Origin: Polaribacter sejongensis
Lineage (GTDB): Bacteria; Bacteroidota; Bacteroidia; Flavobacteriales; Flavobacteriaceae
Assembly (NCBI RefSeq): GCF_038024065.1
Contig: NZ_CP150667.1
Span: 3,727,501-3,791,500 of the forward strand
DNA length: 64,000 bases
Direction of reading: 5' to 3'
Part shown: in pieces, positions 1 to 7,312 of the stretch
How positions within the stretch are numbered: position 1 is the first letter of the stretch
How the letters are laid out: the number at the start of each line of letters is the position of its first letter
Notes under the pieces: model-generated
What the model was told of the DNA's origin: nothing
Databases searched by the model: none
What the model saw: the letters and a program-made list of their open reading frames with translations, nothing else
Program-made: the position numbers and the translations under genes

Positions 1-138
1 TTGTTCGGTAGTTAACGTCAAGTCTGTTGTCATTTTCTTTAACATTTTTTCAGTTGAAGCTTTTCCTCCTCTTTGTTGCGCTTGCGTAGTAAATGTAAAA
101 GCGATTACAAGTACTAAAATAGTTACTATGTTTTTCAT
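1..138 (-). CDS. Small secreted protein, N-terminal part only (LTXXQ/DUF4890-like)
   Basis: The gene runs off the left edge of the window. Read on the minus strand from an ATG at 138, it opens with a lysine pair and a hydrophobic stretch ending in TTQAQQ, a plausible signal peptide cleaved after Ala. It continues with a basic segment and then a TDLTLTTEQ motif, which resembles the L-T-x-E-Q helices of small periplasmic Spy/CpxP-like or DUF4890 proteins that are common in flavobacteria. Only 46 codons are visible, so the family call is tentative. It is divergent from the MscS-like gene. Confidence 0.55.
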   Translation of the reverse strand, partial: MKNIVTILVLVIAFTFTTQAQQRGGKASTEKMLKKMTTDLTLTTEQ

Positions 139-197
139 TGTTTTTTGTTTTGTTATTTTTAATTACGCTTCTTGGACACTTAAAAAATGAAAAGGTT

Positions 198-205
198 TAA
201 ATTTG
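198..205 (+). promoter_or_regulatory. Probable -7 box (TAnnTTTG) for the MscS-like gene
   Basis: TAAATTTG matches the Bacteroidota TAnnTTTG consensus and lies about 33 bases before the ATG at 239. A TTG at 172-174 could be the -33 element, but the spacing is a few bases longer than usual. Confidence 0.4.
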
Positions 206-238
206 CATTTCTGTTTAATGTGTTTTTAAGAAATAAAT

Positions 239-1870
239 ATGAAAAAATTATTGTGGCTATTTTTATTACTACCAATTCTTACAACTGCTCAAGATAGTAT
301 CCGTGTAGATATGAGTACTCCTCATGCTACTGTTTATACACATTTATACTTTTTGCAATCGGATTCTTATGAACCTAAAAAAGCAGCAAAAACTATTTTG
401 GGTCTTTCTGAGGAGAAGGCTATTGAAAAAGCGATTAAAATAAAGCAAGTTTTAGACGGTAAGGGTTTGTATGTAGATATGAACAGAGTACCTACCAATG
501 CTAATTATAAAGATACAATTGGGTATTCTTCTTATTATAGATACGTATTGTTTCCTGAAAGAATGCCACAAATTTATGTAGAAAAGATAGGTGATAATTG
601 GTATTATTCAACAGAAACAATTAACAAAATTGAAAGTTTATACAAATCGGTATATCCGTGGTATATTCAAAAATTACAGAATATAATTCCTCTTTCTGGT
701 CATAAAAAAATAATGAATATAGAATTGTGGAAAATTATAGGATTGTTAATACTATTTGTTTTAGCCTATATTATTTTCCTAATTGTAAAAAGGATTGCAT
801 TTTTTATTTTATTAAAGTTACAACAGCAAATAACAAAGAATACCAATTTAGAAGTTAATAAAGTCATTAAGAAATTGGCTCATCCAATAAGTTTATTGGT
901 TGCGTTAAGTTTTATAGATAAAGCTTTTCCATCATTACAATTTGGCTTAACCACAAATACGTGGGTGTTTTTGGCTTTAAATATTGCAGAAACAGTTTTC
1001 TGGATTTACGTGTTTTTAAAATTAGTAAAAGTTGTAATGCGTATTTATGGTGAGTTTACAGAAAGAACTCATGGAAGGTTAGATGATCAACTAGTACCTA
1101 TTTTACATAGTTTTTTAACAGGTGTTGTTATTGTAGTTGGTATTTTAAGATTATTAGTTCTTTTTGGAGTGGATACTACAACAATGATAGCGGGTGCAAC
1201 TATTGGTGGTTTGGCATTTGCGTTGGCTTCTCAAGACACGGTAAAAAACTTGATTGGTACCATTATGATTTTTCTTGATAAACCATTTCATATAGATGAT
1301 TGGATTGAGGCAGGAGAAGTTGTAGGTACAGTAGAAAGAGTAGGGTTTAGGTCTACACAAGTGCGTGCTGCAGATACTTCTATTTATCAAATTCCGAATA
1401 GTAGGTTGTCTGAATTGGTGATCAATAATAAAGGTTTGCGTTTATTTAGAAGATACAATACAAACTTAGGTTTGCGTTATGATACACCTCCAGAATTAAT
1501 TGAAGCTTTTGTAAAAGGGGTTCGAGAAATTATTATTGCCCATCCAGAAACACGTTCTGATTCTTATAATGTAGAGTTTACAGGTTTTGGAGATTCAGCT
1601 TTATTAGTGATGGTAAATGTCTATTTTAAGAGTTTAGCTTGGGGTGTAGAGCAGTCTTCTAAACACAGGCTTCACATTGCTATTGTAAAATTAGCAAAAG
1701 AATTAGGTGTAGATTTTGCTTTTCCTTCTACAACGGTTACGATCGAGAATTTTCCTGAGAAAAAAGGATTAAATCCTAAATACGATATTAATCAAGAAAG
1801 AATAGATACTGTAATTGCAACAGTTGTGAGCGATTTTAATAAAGAGAATCCTAATGAAACTGTTTCTTAA
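239..1870 (+). CDS. MscS-family small-conductance mechanosensitive channel
   Basis: Predicted inner-membrane channel that opens under membrane tension and protects against hypo-osmotic shock. The 543-residue product has an N-terminal signal peptide ending near TTAQ and a periplasmic N-terminal domain of about 130 residues. Membrane segments lie near residues 162-192, 214-231, 243-268 and 288-310. The glycine/alanine-rich pore helix follows at about 315-345, containing GATIGGLAFALASQD, the MscS signature. The next stretch (IEAGEVVGTVERVGFRSTQVR) fits the beta domain of the cytoplasmic vestibule. The protein is longer than E. coli MscS because of the extra periplasmic domain. It appears to be a single-gene unit; no partner gene is adjacent. 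Confidence 0.92.
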   Translation: MKKLLWLFLLLPILTTAQDSIRVDMSTPHATVYTHLYFLQSDSYEPKKAAKTILGLSEEKAIEKAIKIKQVLDGKGLYVDMNRVPTNANYKDTIGYSSYYRYVLFPERMPQIYVEKIGDNWYYSTETINKIESLYKSVYPWYIQKLQNIIPLSGHKKIMNIELWKIIGLLILFVLAYIIFLIVKRIAFFILLKLQQQITKNTNLEVNKVIKKLAHPISLLVALSFIDKAFPSLQFGLTTNTWVFLALNIAETVFWIYVFLKLVKVVMRIYGEFTERTHGRLDDQLVPILHSFLTGVVIVVGILRLLVLFGVDTTTMIAGATIGGLAFALASQDTVKNLIGTIMIFLDKPFHIDDWIEAGEVVGTVERVGFRSTQVRAADTSIYQIPNSRLSELVINNKGLRLFRRYNTNLGLRYDTPPELIEAFVKGVREIIIAHPETRSDSYNVEFTGFGDSALLVMVNVYFKSLAWGVEQSSKHRLHIAIVKLAKELGVDFAFPSTTVTIENFPEKKGLNPKYDINQERIDTVIATVVSDFNKENPNETVS

Positions 1871-1978
1871 AGCATTTTAATTTTAAAATGATTTATTCCG
1901 AATGAGGAAAATCTTATTAAGTGATAGTTTTGTGTAAATTATCACTTAATATGGTATAATTTGAATGTGTTTTTACAA

Positions 1979-2040
1979 ATCATAGAAGTTAATTTTACAA
2001 CAAATGTTGTTCAGAATAAGTTACGAAGAGGAGTCTCATA
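1979..2040 (+). repeat. Degenerate copy 1 of a ~63-base intergenic repeat
   Basis: Begins ATCATAGAAGTTAATTTT and ends CGAAGAGGAGTCTCAT. It aligns with the copies at 2102-2164 and 2429-2491 but has lost the central GTCATTCCGAATGAGG core. It lies in the 690-base spacer 1871-2560, in which I see no gene. Confidence 0.6.
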
Positions 2041-2101
2041 CAGCGATGTATTCTATCTAATTTATCACTTTTTACGATTTGTTTAGAGTTTAGCATCCTC
2101 A

Positions 2102-2164
2102 ATCTTAGAAGTTAATTAAAAAACGAGTGTCATTCCGAATGAGGCATGAAGAGGAATCTCATTA
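2102..2164 (+). repeat. Copy 2 of the ~63-base intergenic repeat
   Basis: Carries the core GTCATTCCGAATGAGG followed by GAAGAGGAATCTCATTA. Sequences of the type GTCATTCC...GAGGAATCTC are a common dispersed intergenic element in flavobacterial genomes. It is nearly identical to the copy at 2429-2491. Confidence 0.8.
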
Positions 2165-2350
2165 CGTGTTCACTAAGCAGTCTACTTTTTTACCAAACAA
2201 ATTGTTTCCTACTTATCATTGATTTTTTTAGTAAGTAACTGTATATTGGTTGGTTGTTTTATTTTTTTGATTTCGAAGATACTAATCTGGCACTTCGACG
2301 TTTTGGGAGAAGTTTCATAAAGATGAGAACACAAAATTGAGCAATATTAT

Positions 2351-2383
2351 GTGATTTCTCCTTTAGGGGCGAAATGACAAAAC
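2351..2383 (+). repeat. Second repeat family (ATTTCTCCTTT...GAAATGACAA)
   Basis: Related to the element at 11555-11582; both share ATTTCTCCTTT followed by CGAAATGACAA. It lies between repeat copies 2 and 3, so this spacer has accumulated two repeat families. Confidence 0.55.
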
Positions 2384-2428
2384 TGCACGTTATCATTTTT
2401 TATGATATAATTAGAGTGTATTTTACCA

Positions 2429-2491
2429 ATCAAAGAAGTCGTTTTTAAAACGAGTGTCATTCCGAATGAGGTACGAAGAGGAATCTCATTA
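2429..2491 (+). repeat. Copy 3 of the ~63-base intergenic repeat
   Basis: Begins ATCAAAGAAGTC and carries GTCATTCCGAATGAGG with GAAGAGGAATCTCATTAC, in the same orientation as copies 1 and 2. It lies just beyond the 3' end of the minus-strand dihydrouridine synthase gene. Confidence 0.8.
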
Positions 2492-2560
2492 CATGTTTAT
2501 AAAAGTAATCTGTTCATTAACCAAACGGTTTGCTTCGTAAACTCGCGATAACGAATTTAT

Positions 2561-3514
2561 TTAACCGTTTTTAGCCTCTTTAAAAATTTCTCTAACGGCA
2601 ATTTCGTAGTTTCTTACATTACCTGCCTTTTTAATTTTTTTATAGGTTTTCTGTGGATTTGAAAAACTTTGAGAAAAATATTCCCAGAAACCAAGCATCT
2701 TCATTTTAATAGGAGTAGGACCTGAAAGCGCTGCATCATATTCTGTAAAAATACGATCGTGAAACTCGTTAAAAATATCGAACCTATTTTTCGGGTATGC
2801 TGTAGTTTCGGCTTTTATCATACTTGGTAAAAAAGGATCTGCAATTAGTCCTCTACCAATCATCCAATGATCTATAGACGGGAAACGTTCTTGTAAATTT
2901 TTATAAGCAGAAACAGAAGTAACATCTCCATTGTAATACAATTTGTGTTTTGTGTTGTCTACACATTTTTGAAACGAATCTAAATCTGTTCCACCTTTGT
3001 ACAATTGTTTTCCTATTCTTGCGTGAATAGCTATATTTTTAAGTGGATAGTTATCTAAAATAGGTAACACTTCTAAAATTTCTTCCGGAGTATCATAACC
3101 CATTCTCATTTTCATAGAAACTAAAATATCAGATTCATTATGAATTTTATGAAGAATGCTATTTATTTTCTCCGGATCTGCAATTAGTCCAGAACCCATT
3201 CCGCGTTTGGTGACCATGGGGTAGGGGCAGCCTAAATTCCAGTTTAATTCTTTGTAACCCAACTCTCTTACGTATTTAGAAACAAACAAAAATTCTTCTA
3301 CATCATTGGTAATAATTTGCGGAATTACTTCTAACTCAGTATTATTTTCTAGTTCAATGTCTTTTTTATAAGAATTTTTAATCACTAATTTTCCGTTTAA
3401 ACGGATGTATGGTGAATAAAAAGTATCAATTCCACCAAAAAAATGATTGAATGCGTTTCTAAATTTGTAATCTGTAAAGCCTTGTAAAGGAGATGATAAA
3501 AGTGTCTGACTCAT
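2561..3514 (-). CDS. tRNA-dihydrouridine synthase (Dus family, DusC-like)
   Basis: FMN-dependent enzyme that reduces uridine to dihydrouridine in the tRNA D-loop using NADPH. The 317-residue protein has the family's usual size. Visible motifs are the N-terminal SSPLQGFTDYKFR, the active-site stretch WNLGCPYPMVTKRGMGSGL with the proton-donor Cys at residue 96, the KMRMG motif near 135, and the FMN phosphate-binding MIGRGLIADPF near 220. The short length and the C-terminal helical segment ending in REIFKEA fit bacterial DusB/C-like proteins; which uridine is modified cannot be told from sequence. It is transcribed alone on the minus strand. Confidence 0.92.
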   Translation of the reverse strand: MSQTLLSSPLQGFTDYKFRNAFNHFFGGIDTFYSPYIRLNGKLVIKNSYKKDIELENNTELEVIPQIITNDVEEFLFVSKYVRELGYKELNWNLGCPYPMVTKRGMGSGLIADPEKINSILHKIHNESDILVSMKMRMGYDTPEEILEVLPILDNYPLKNIAIHARIGKQLYKGGTDLDSFQKCVDNTKHKLYYNGDVTSVSAYKNLQERFPSIDHWMIGRGLIADPFLPSMIKAETTAYPKNRFDIFNEFHDRIFTEYDAALSGPTPIKMKMLGFWEYFSQSFSNPQKTYKKIKKAGNVRNYEIAVREIFKEAKNG

Positions 3515-3590
3515 AAAAAATATTGTGCTGCAAATATAGAATACTTTTTAATGCGTTTGATAGAAAATAAAAAATGGATTGAACTTTTCC

Positions 3591-5177
3591 TTAATTCTTA
3601 GAAGACTTTAAAGGAGTATTTAGCCAGTAGTTGTTTTCTAATTCTAAAGGTGTTATTAATGACTTTGATAAAGGTGCGTTTTTATCAATAAAATTTTGTT
3701 GAATAGGGAGTTCTTTCTGTTCGAAAGTTTCTTGTACAAAAAACTCTCTGTATTGATTTATTTTTAAACTAGGTCTTTTATTAATTTCAAAACCATTTAG
3801 GTCTTTTATATTCGTAATATCGAATTTCAGATAAGGGGAATAAATTAGGTTTACATTTTCCTTTTTTAAGATTATGTCATCAAAAGATTTTTCATCAATA
3901 ACAACATTAAATACTCTCGAACTTCCTTCAATAGGTATAATATCTAGAACTTTTAATCTTTTATTTTTATAATAAATTTTAAAGTTTCTTTTATGGATAC
4001 TGTTAAGTGCTACCAATCGATTAAAATGCATTTCAAAACTTTGCTGTTTAGGATTGTAATAGGTTTTAATTAATTTAAAATATTCTCCACTGTAAGCTTC
4101 AAAGAAATTATTAAAAGTGATGTAATTTAAATACATTTTATCCTTCTTAGGAATGTATTCTATAGTAACTGAGTATTGTGGATTTTTCTTATTGTTATAA
4201 TAGAGGTTGTAGTTGAGTTTATGAATTGCAAAATCCTGTTTAGAAATATAAATGGTTCCAAATGCAGCATAATCATAATTTGTTGTTTCCATAATAGAAG
4301 AAAATGAAACTTCATAGATTGGAGTAGTGTCAGAGAAAATTACTTGTTTTACTTTGAATTTATGGTTTTTAACAAAATCTTTTTCAAAAACATTGCTGAA
4401 AGAAAATGACATTTTATCATGGTTTCTAATTGTATTTGTTAGGTTTAAAATATTTAACTCATTGCCTCCTAAAGGAGTTATATATACACTTTCTGAATAT
4501 TTTCTTTTTTCGTTATCATAGGGAACTGTAAGCGAAGGGTCTTGTATAAATTGGTTATTTGTTCTGTAGTTATATAATAAAGATTGATTTTTTTTACTCT
4601 CTAATTTATCACTATCAAAACCATCATCAAAAGATTCTATAATTGCTTCATGTACGTTTAAGTATTTTATTTCTTCTTTAGATTGTCTGTTTTTTTGGTA
4701 AGAATCACCAACAGGTTGTTGATAATCTCTATAATAACCAATATAAGAATGCGGTTCTGTTGGGTAATTTTCTGTAATATTTTGAATAGCTTGTTTGACA
4801 ATTTGGATACCTAATAATTGTCTTTTTTTCTTTTTTGAAGATTTAATAACGATTTCATTGAGTTGATTATTCGCTATTGATAAGTAGATAACATTAATAC
4901 TATTTGTTTTTAATTGAGAGAGCTTTACTTCTTTTGTTTTATAACCAATAGAAGATATTCTAATTATTCCTTTATTTTTTTGTTCTATTGGTATTTCAAA
5001 ATTTCCGTTGAGGTCTGCATGTGTACCTCTATTTATATTTTTTAGCATAACTGTAGCATAAACAATAGGTGCTCCGGAAGAAGCATCTACTACTTTACAA
5101 GAAATTTTTTTTTGAGAAAAAGTTGTGCTTATAGTTATTATGATAAGAACTAAAAAAGAGATTTTTTTTCGATTCAA
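3591..5177 (-). CDS. CarboxypepD_reg-like domain outer-membrane-associated protein
   Basis: Exported protein of 528 residues with a signal peptide ending near TFSQ. Residues about 22-105 form a carboxypeptidase regulatory-like beta-sandwich (DASSGAPIVYATVMLKN, DLNGNFEIP, ISSIGYKTKEV), the fold that also precedes the plug of Bacteroidota TonB receptors. The rest begins KRQLLGIQIVKQAIQNI and continues YIGYYRDYQQ. This stretch recurs in a family of flavobacterial surface proteins of unknown function; there is no barrel of TonB-receptor length. It is probably an envelope protein, but the precise role is not known. No neighbouring gene gives a substrate clue. Confidence 0.75.
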   Translation of the reverse strand: MNRKKISFLVLIIITISTTFSQKKISCKVVDASSGAPIVYATVMLKNINRGTHADLNGNFEIPIEQKNKGIIRISSIGYKTKEVKLSQLKTNSINVIYLSIANNQLNEIVIKSSKKKKRQLLGIQIVKQAIQNITENYPTEPHSYIGYYRDYQQPVGDSYQKNRQSKEEIKYLNVHEAIIESFDDGFDSDKLESKKNQSLLYNYRTNNQFIQDPSLTVPYDNEKRKYSESVYITPLGGNELNILNLTNTIRNHDKMSFSFSNVFEKDFVKNHKFKVKQVIFSDTTPIYEVSFSSIMETTNYDYAAFGTIYISKQDFAIHKLNYNLYYNNKKNPQYSVTIEYIPKKDKMYLNYITFNNFFEAYSGEYFKLIKTYYNPKQQSFEMHFNRLVALNSIHKRNFKIYYKNKRLKVLDIIPIEGSSRVFNVVIDEKSFDDIILKKENVNLIYSPYLKFDITNIKDLNGFEINKRPSLKINQYREFFVQETFEQKELPIQQNFIDKNAPLSKSLITPLELENNYWLNTPLKSSKN

Positions 5178-5203
5178 AATAGAAATTTTATTTTTTTTAA
5201 AGC

Positions 5204-5233
5204 AAAAACCACGCCAATTAGAGGTGTGGTTTT
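5204..5233 (-). terminator. Hairpin terminator, minus strand
   Basis: Imperfect stem AAAACCACACC / GGCGTGGTTTTT read on the minus strand, followed by a pyrimidine run. It lies beyond the stop codon of the metalloprotease remnant, where the terminator of the intact ancestor gene would be. Confidence 0.6.
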
Positions 5234-5256
5234 AGTATTATATAATTCTAAATAAA

Positions 5257-5454
5257 TTATTTAGGATCTAAAATAGTATCAATTCTATCTACAACATCTT
5301 GTAAGTGGTAACGTGTTAAAGTGTTTCCTCTATTAGAAGTAGATTTTGCATCACGTTGTAAACGTTTCAACTCTCCTCTTGCTAAAGATTTTACATCAGA
5401 AATATTTGCAGAAGAAGATTCTAATAAAGATTTTAAATAGCGTCTTATATCAAA
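5257..5454 (-). pseudogene. C-terminal remnant of a zinc-dependent metalloprotease (DUF5117/DUF5118-type)
   Basis: An open frame of about 65 codons on the minus strand has no start. It reads RRYLKSLLESS, ISDVKSLARGELKRL, then NRGNTLTRYHLQDVVDRID and ends in LDPK before a stop. This looks like the extreme C-terminus of the large (about 800-residue) flavobacterial zinc-dependent metalloproteases with DUF5117 and DUF5118; that match is from memory. The catalytic domain is missing. A terminator still follows, which supports decay or deletion of a former full gene. Confidence 0.6.
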
Positions 5455-5685
5455 TTAACTTGAGTAATATGTGATTTTTAAAGAGTCAAGTTTTAATTCA
5501 ATTTTGTTTTTGCTAATACCAATCAATTTTCCTTCTTTAGAGTATGAATTAATGTTAAGTAAATTTCTATTATTATCATATTCGAATTTCACAATGTATT
5601 TTTTCTTATAAATTCCATTATTTTGCGAGAAAGCGATGTTTGAGTTTATTAATAATATAAAAACAAATATTATTTTAAGTATTAT
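5455..5685 (-). pseudogene. Small secreted-protein reading frame lacking a start codon
   Basis: About 76 codons are open in the same frame as the metalloprotease remnant and end with TAA just before it. The frame starts with a hydrophobic stretch (IIFVFILLINSNIAFSQ) typical of a signal peptide cleaved after FSQ, then a charged tail. No ATG, GTG or TTG stands at the expected place; the signal region begins with ATA codons. Either an upstream piece was replaced by rearrangement or an unusual start is used. I do not recognise the mature part. Confidence 0.4.
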
Positions 5686-5748
5686 ATCAGGCGATAACGA
5701 AGTTAGCGTTTTATTGGTTTAGAAACAAACCAAATAATTTATAAAATG

Positions 5749-5756
5749 TATCTTTG
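5749..5756 (+). promoter_or_regulatory. Probable -7 box for the MazG-like gene
   Basis: TATCTTTG, an exact TAnnTTTG match, ends 36 bases before the ATG at 5793. No good -33 TTG is seen at the usual distance. Confidence 0.5.
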
Positions 5757-5792
5757 ATACTTTAATTTTTTTCAATCTTTTAATAAAGAAAA

Positions 5793-6119
5793 ATGAATAT
5801 AGAAAACGCACAGAAACAAGTAGACGATTGGATTAAAGCTCATGGAGTTCGTTATTTTAACGAATTAACAAACATGGCACAACTTACTGAAGAAGTAGGG
5901 GAAGTTGCACGTATCATTGCAAGACGTTATGGAGAGCAAAGTGAAAAAGAATCTGATAAAAATAAAGATTTAGGAGAAGAATTAGCAGATGTAATGTTCG
6001 TAGTTTTATGTTTGGCCAACCAAACAGGAATCAATTTACAAGACGCTTTTGAAAAGAAATTAGATATTAAAACAAAACGTGATCACGATCGTCATCACAA
6101 TAATCAAAAATTAAAATAA
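5793..6119 (+). CDS. MazG-like nucleotide pyrophosphohydrolase
   Basis: Small all-alpha NTP pyrophosphatase of 108 residues that would hydrolyse non-canonical or damaged NTPs to NMP and pyrophosphate. The metal-binding helices are visible: LTEEVGEVARIIARRYGE (an EExxE-like motif) and the second acidic helix GEELADVMFVVLCLANQ (E...D). The size fits single-domain MazG/RS21-C6-like proteins. The stop overlaps the start of the next gene by one base (TAATG), so the two are co-translated. Confidence 0.9.
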   Translation: MNIENAQKQVDDWIKAHGVRYFNELTNMAQLTEEVGEVARIIARRYGEQSEKESDKNKDLGEELADVMFVVLCLANQTGINLQDAFEKKLDIKTKRDHDRHHNNQKLK

Positions 6120-6367
6120 TGACATTTTTAGAAAAAATAAAACAACCGCTGTTTTGGAGTAATTTTGCTAGAGTAGCTATTCCTTTCTTTGTAATTGTAA
6201 CGGTAGTTTCTTTGTTAATGGCTAGTTTTAGCGATTTATTCTCTGCTGACTTTGCGAAAGTTATAGAAACCAATTTTGCAGATGGAAAATGGAAAAACTT
6301 CTTTGGATTTAAAGTTGTTTTTAGTGCGGCTTATGGTTTGTATATGACCAATAAAAAAATGGTATAA
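6119..6367 (+). CDS. Small membrane protein of unknown function
   Basis: An 82-residue product, translationally coupled to the MazG-like gene by a TAATG overlap. It has one clear hydrophobic segment (about residues 15-40, VAIPFFVIVTVVSLLMASF) and a second weaker one near the C-terminus. I do not recognise a named domain. A strong terminator follows, so this gene pair is a complete transcription unit. Confidence 0.75.
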   Translation: MTFLEKIKQPLFWSNFARVAIPFFVIVTVVSLLMASFSDLFSADFAKVIETNFADGKWKNFFGFKVVFSAAYGLYMTNKKMV

Positions 6368-6375
6368 AAAAAAGA

Positions 6376-6405
6376 AATCCCCAAGTTGAAACCTTGGGGA
6401 TTTTA
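6376..6405 (+). terminator. Rho-independent terminator
   Basis: An 11-bp stem, AAATCCCCAAG / CTTGGGGATTT, with a 7-base loop and a T-run. It ends the MazG-like operon and may also serve the convergent DUF1684 gene. Confidence 0.9.
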
Positions 6406-6462
6406 ATAAAGTTGTTATTTCTGCTTTTGTTTATAGTAGGATATAACAGAATTTTAAAATAC

Positions 6463-7077
6463 CTATTTTTTATAAACCTTAATTCCGGCTTTTATTTCTA
6501 AATCTAAATGATTTTTTCTAGGTGTTAAGGGACAAGAATATTTGTCGTTATAGGCACAGTAAGGGTTGTAAGTATTGTTAAAGTTTAATATTACCGTGTT
6601 TTCTGCCGTAATATCTGTGGTCATTACATCCATATAACGTCCGCCGCCATAAGATGCTTCTCCAGAAGTGTCATCCGTAAATGGTAAAAATAAATAGTCT
6701 TTATATTTTTCGTCATCTAAATCATCTTGACTTTGGTAAATGGTTAATTCCTGATTTTTTCCTTGCAAAGTAAAATGCAACTTCCCGTATTCTTTGTACA
6801 AAGGCTTTCTATCTGTGGTGGTTGCCATCTCAAATGTTGGTGCATTTTCTGTTCTAACTAATTTTGAAGTTACAATAAAAGTAGAATCGATTTCAAAAAA
6901 ATCTAAACCTTTAAATTGTCTTAAGTCTTTCTTTTTTAAAGGTGATATGGATGCGTCTTTAAAACTAGCATTTAGTTCTTGTTGATAAACTGTTTTACCC
7001 ATTAAAGGTCTTTTTGCATTTGAATTACAAGACATCCATAGAAAAGTGACAGAAAGTAGAATTACTATTTTTTTCAT
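6463..7077 (-). CDS. DUF1684 lipoprotein
   Basis: A 204-residue lipoprotein; the lipobox ends in WMSC after a short hydrophobic leader. The DUF1684 signature is clear in the second half: the FLPFTDDTSGEASYGGGRYMD stretch, a VILNFNNTYNPYCAYN motif and the final YSCPLTPRKN near residue 185. Family members are found from actinobacteria to Bacteroidota and have no established biochemical role. It is transcribed alone. Confidence 0.88.
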   Translation of the reverse strand: MKKIVILLSVTFLWMSCNSNAKRPLMGKTVYQQELNASFKDASISPLKKKDLRQFKGLDFFEIDSTFIVTSKLVRTENAPTFEMATTTDRKPLYKEYGKLHFTLQGKNQELTIYQSQDDLDDEKYKDYLFLPFTDDTSGEASYGGGRYMDVMTTDITAENTVILNFNNTYNPYCAYNDKYSCPLTPRKNHLDLEIKAGIKVYKK

Positions 7078-7095
7078 TACAATTTATTTACAAAT

Positions 7096-7103
7096 CAAAA
7101 ATA
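7096..7103 (-). promoter_or_regulatory. Probable -7 box for the DUF1684 gene
   Basis: TATTTTTG on the minus strand, 18 bases before the ATG at 7077. Confidence 0.5.
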
Positions 7104-7123
7104 CAACATTCAAATAATTTATG

Positions 7124-7131
7124 TAGCTTTG
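7124..7131 (+). promoter_or_regulatory. Probable -7 box of a short transcription unit upstream of the MFS gene
   Basis: TAGCTTTG fits TAnnTTTG and faces right, 20 bases before the small reading frame at 7151. Confidence 0.4.
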
Positions 7132-7150
7132 GCGCTATAATAAACAAATA

Positions 7151-7228
7151 ATGAAAAGAGTCTTAACATTTTATATTGCCAAGTTATCGTGGGAGAACTA
7201 CAGTAATCGGTATATTTATATGTTTTGA
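7151..7228 (+). CDS. Possible 25-residue peptide or leader ORF
   Basis: ATG-initiated frame of 25 codons with basic and aromatic residues (starts MKRVLTFYIAK, ends NRYIYMF). It sits between a TAnnTTTG box and a strong terminator, so it could be a small protein, a leader peptide for the following exporter, or chance coding within a small RNA. No homolog is known to me. Confidence 0.25.
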   Translation: MKRVLTFYIAKLSWENYSNRYIYMF

Positions 7229-7256
7229 TGTGTTCAATATAATATCAAACAATTAT

Positions 7257-7286
7257 AAAAGTCCGACTTCACCGTCGGACTTTTTT
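7257..7286 (+). terminator. Strong terminator between the small unit and the MFS gene
   Basis: Stem AAGTCCGAC / GTCGGACTT with loop TTCACC and a run of six T. It ends only 26 bases before the MFS start codon. It is therefore either the end of a separate short RNA or an attenuator. Confidence 0.85.
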
Positions 7287-7312
7287 GCTTTATATACATC
7301 AACTAAACCAAA

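Noticed and set aside
1871..2560. CRISPR-like array from the three repeat copies
   Set aside because: Copies are irregularly spaced (60 and 264 bases), degenerate, and no cas gene is near; they are dispersed intergenic repeats.
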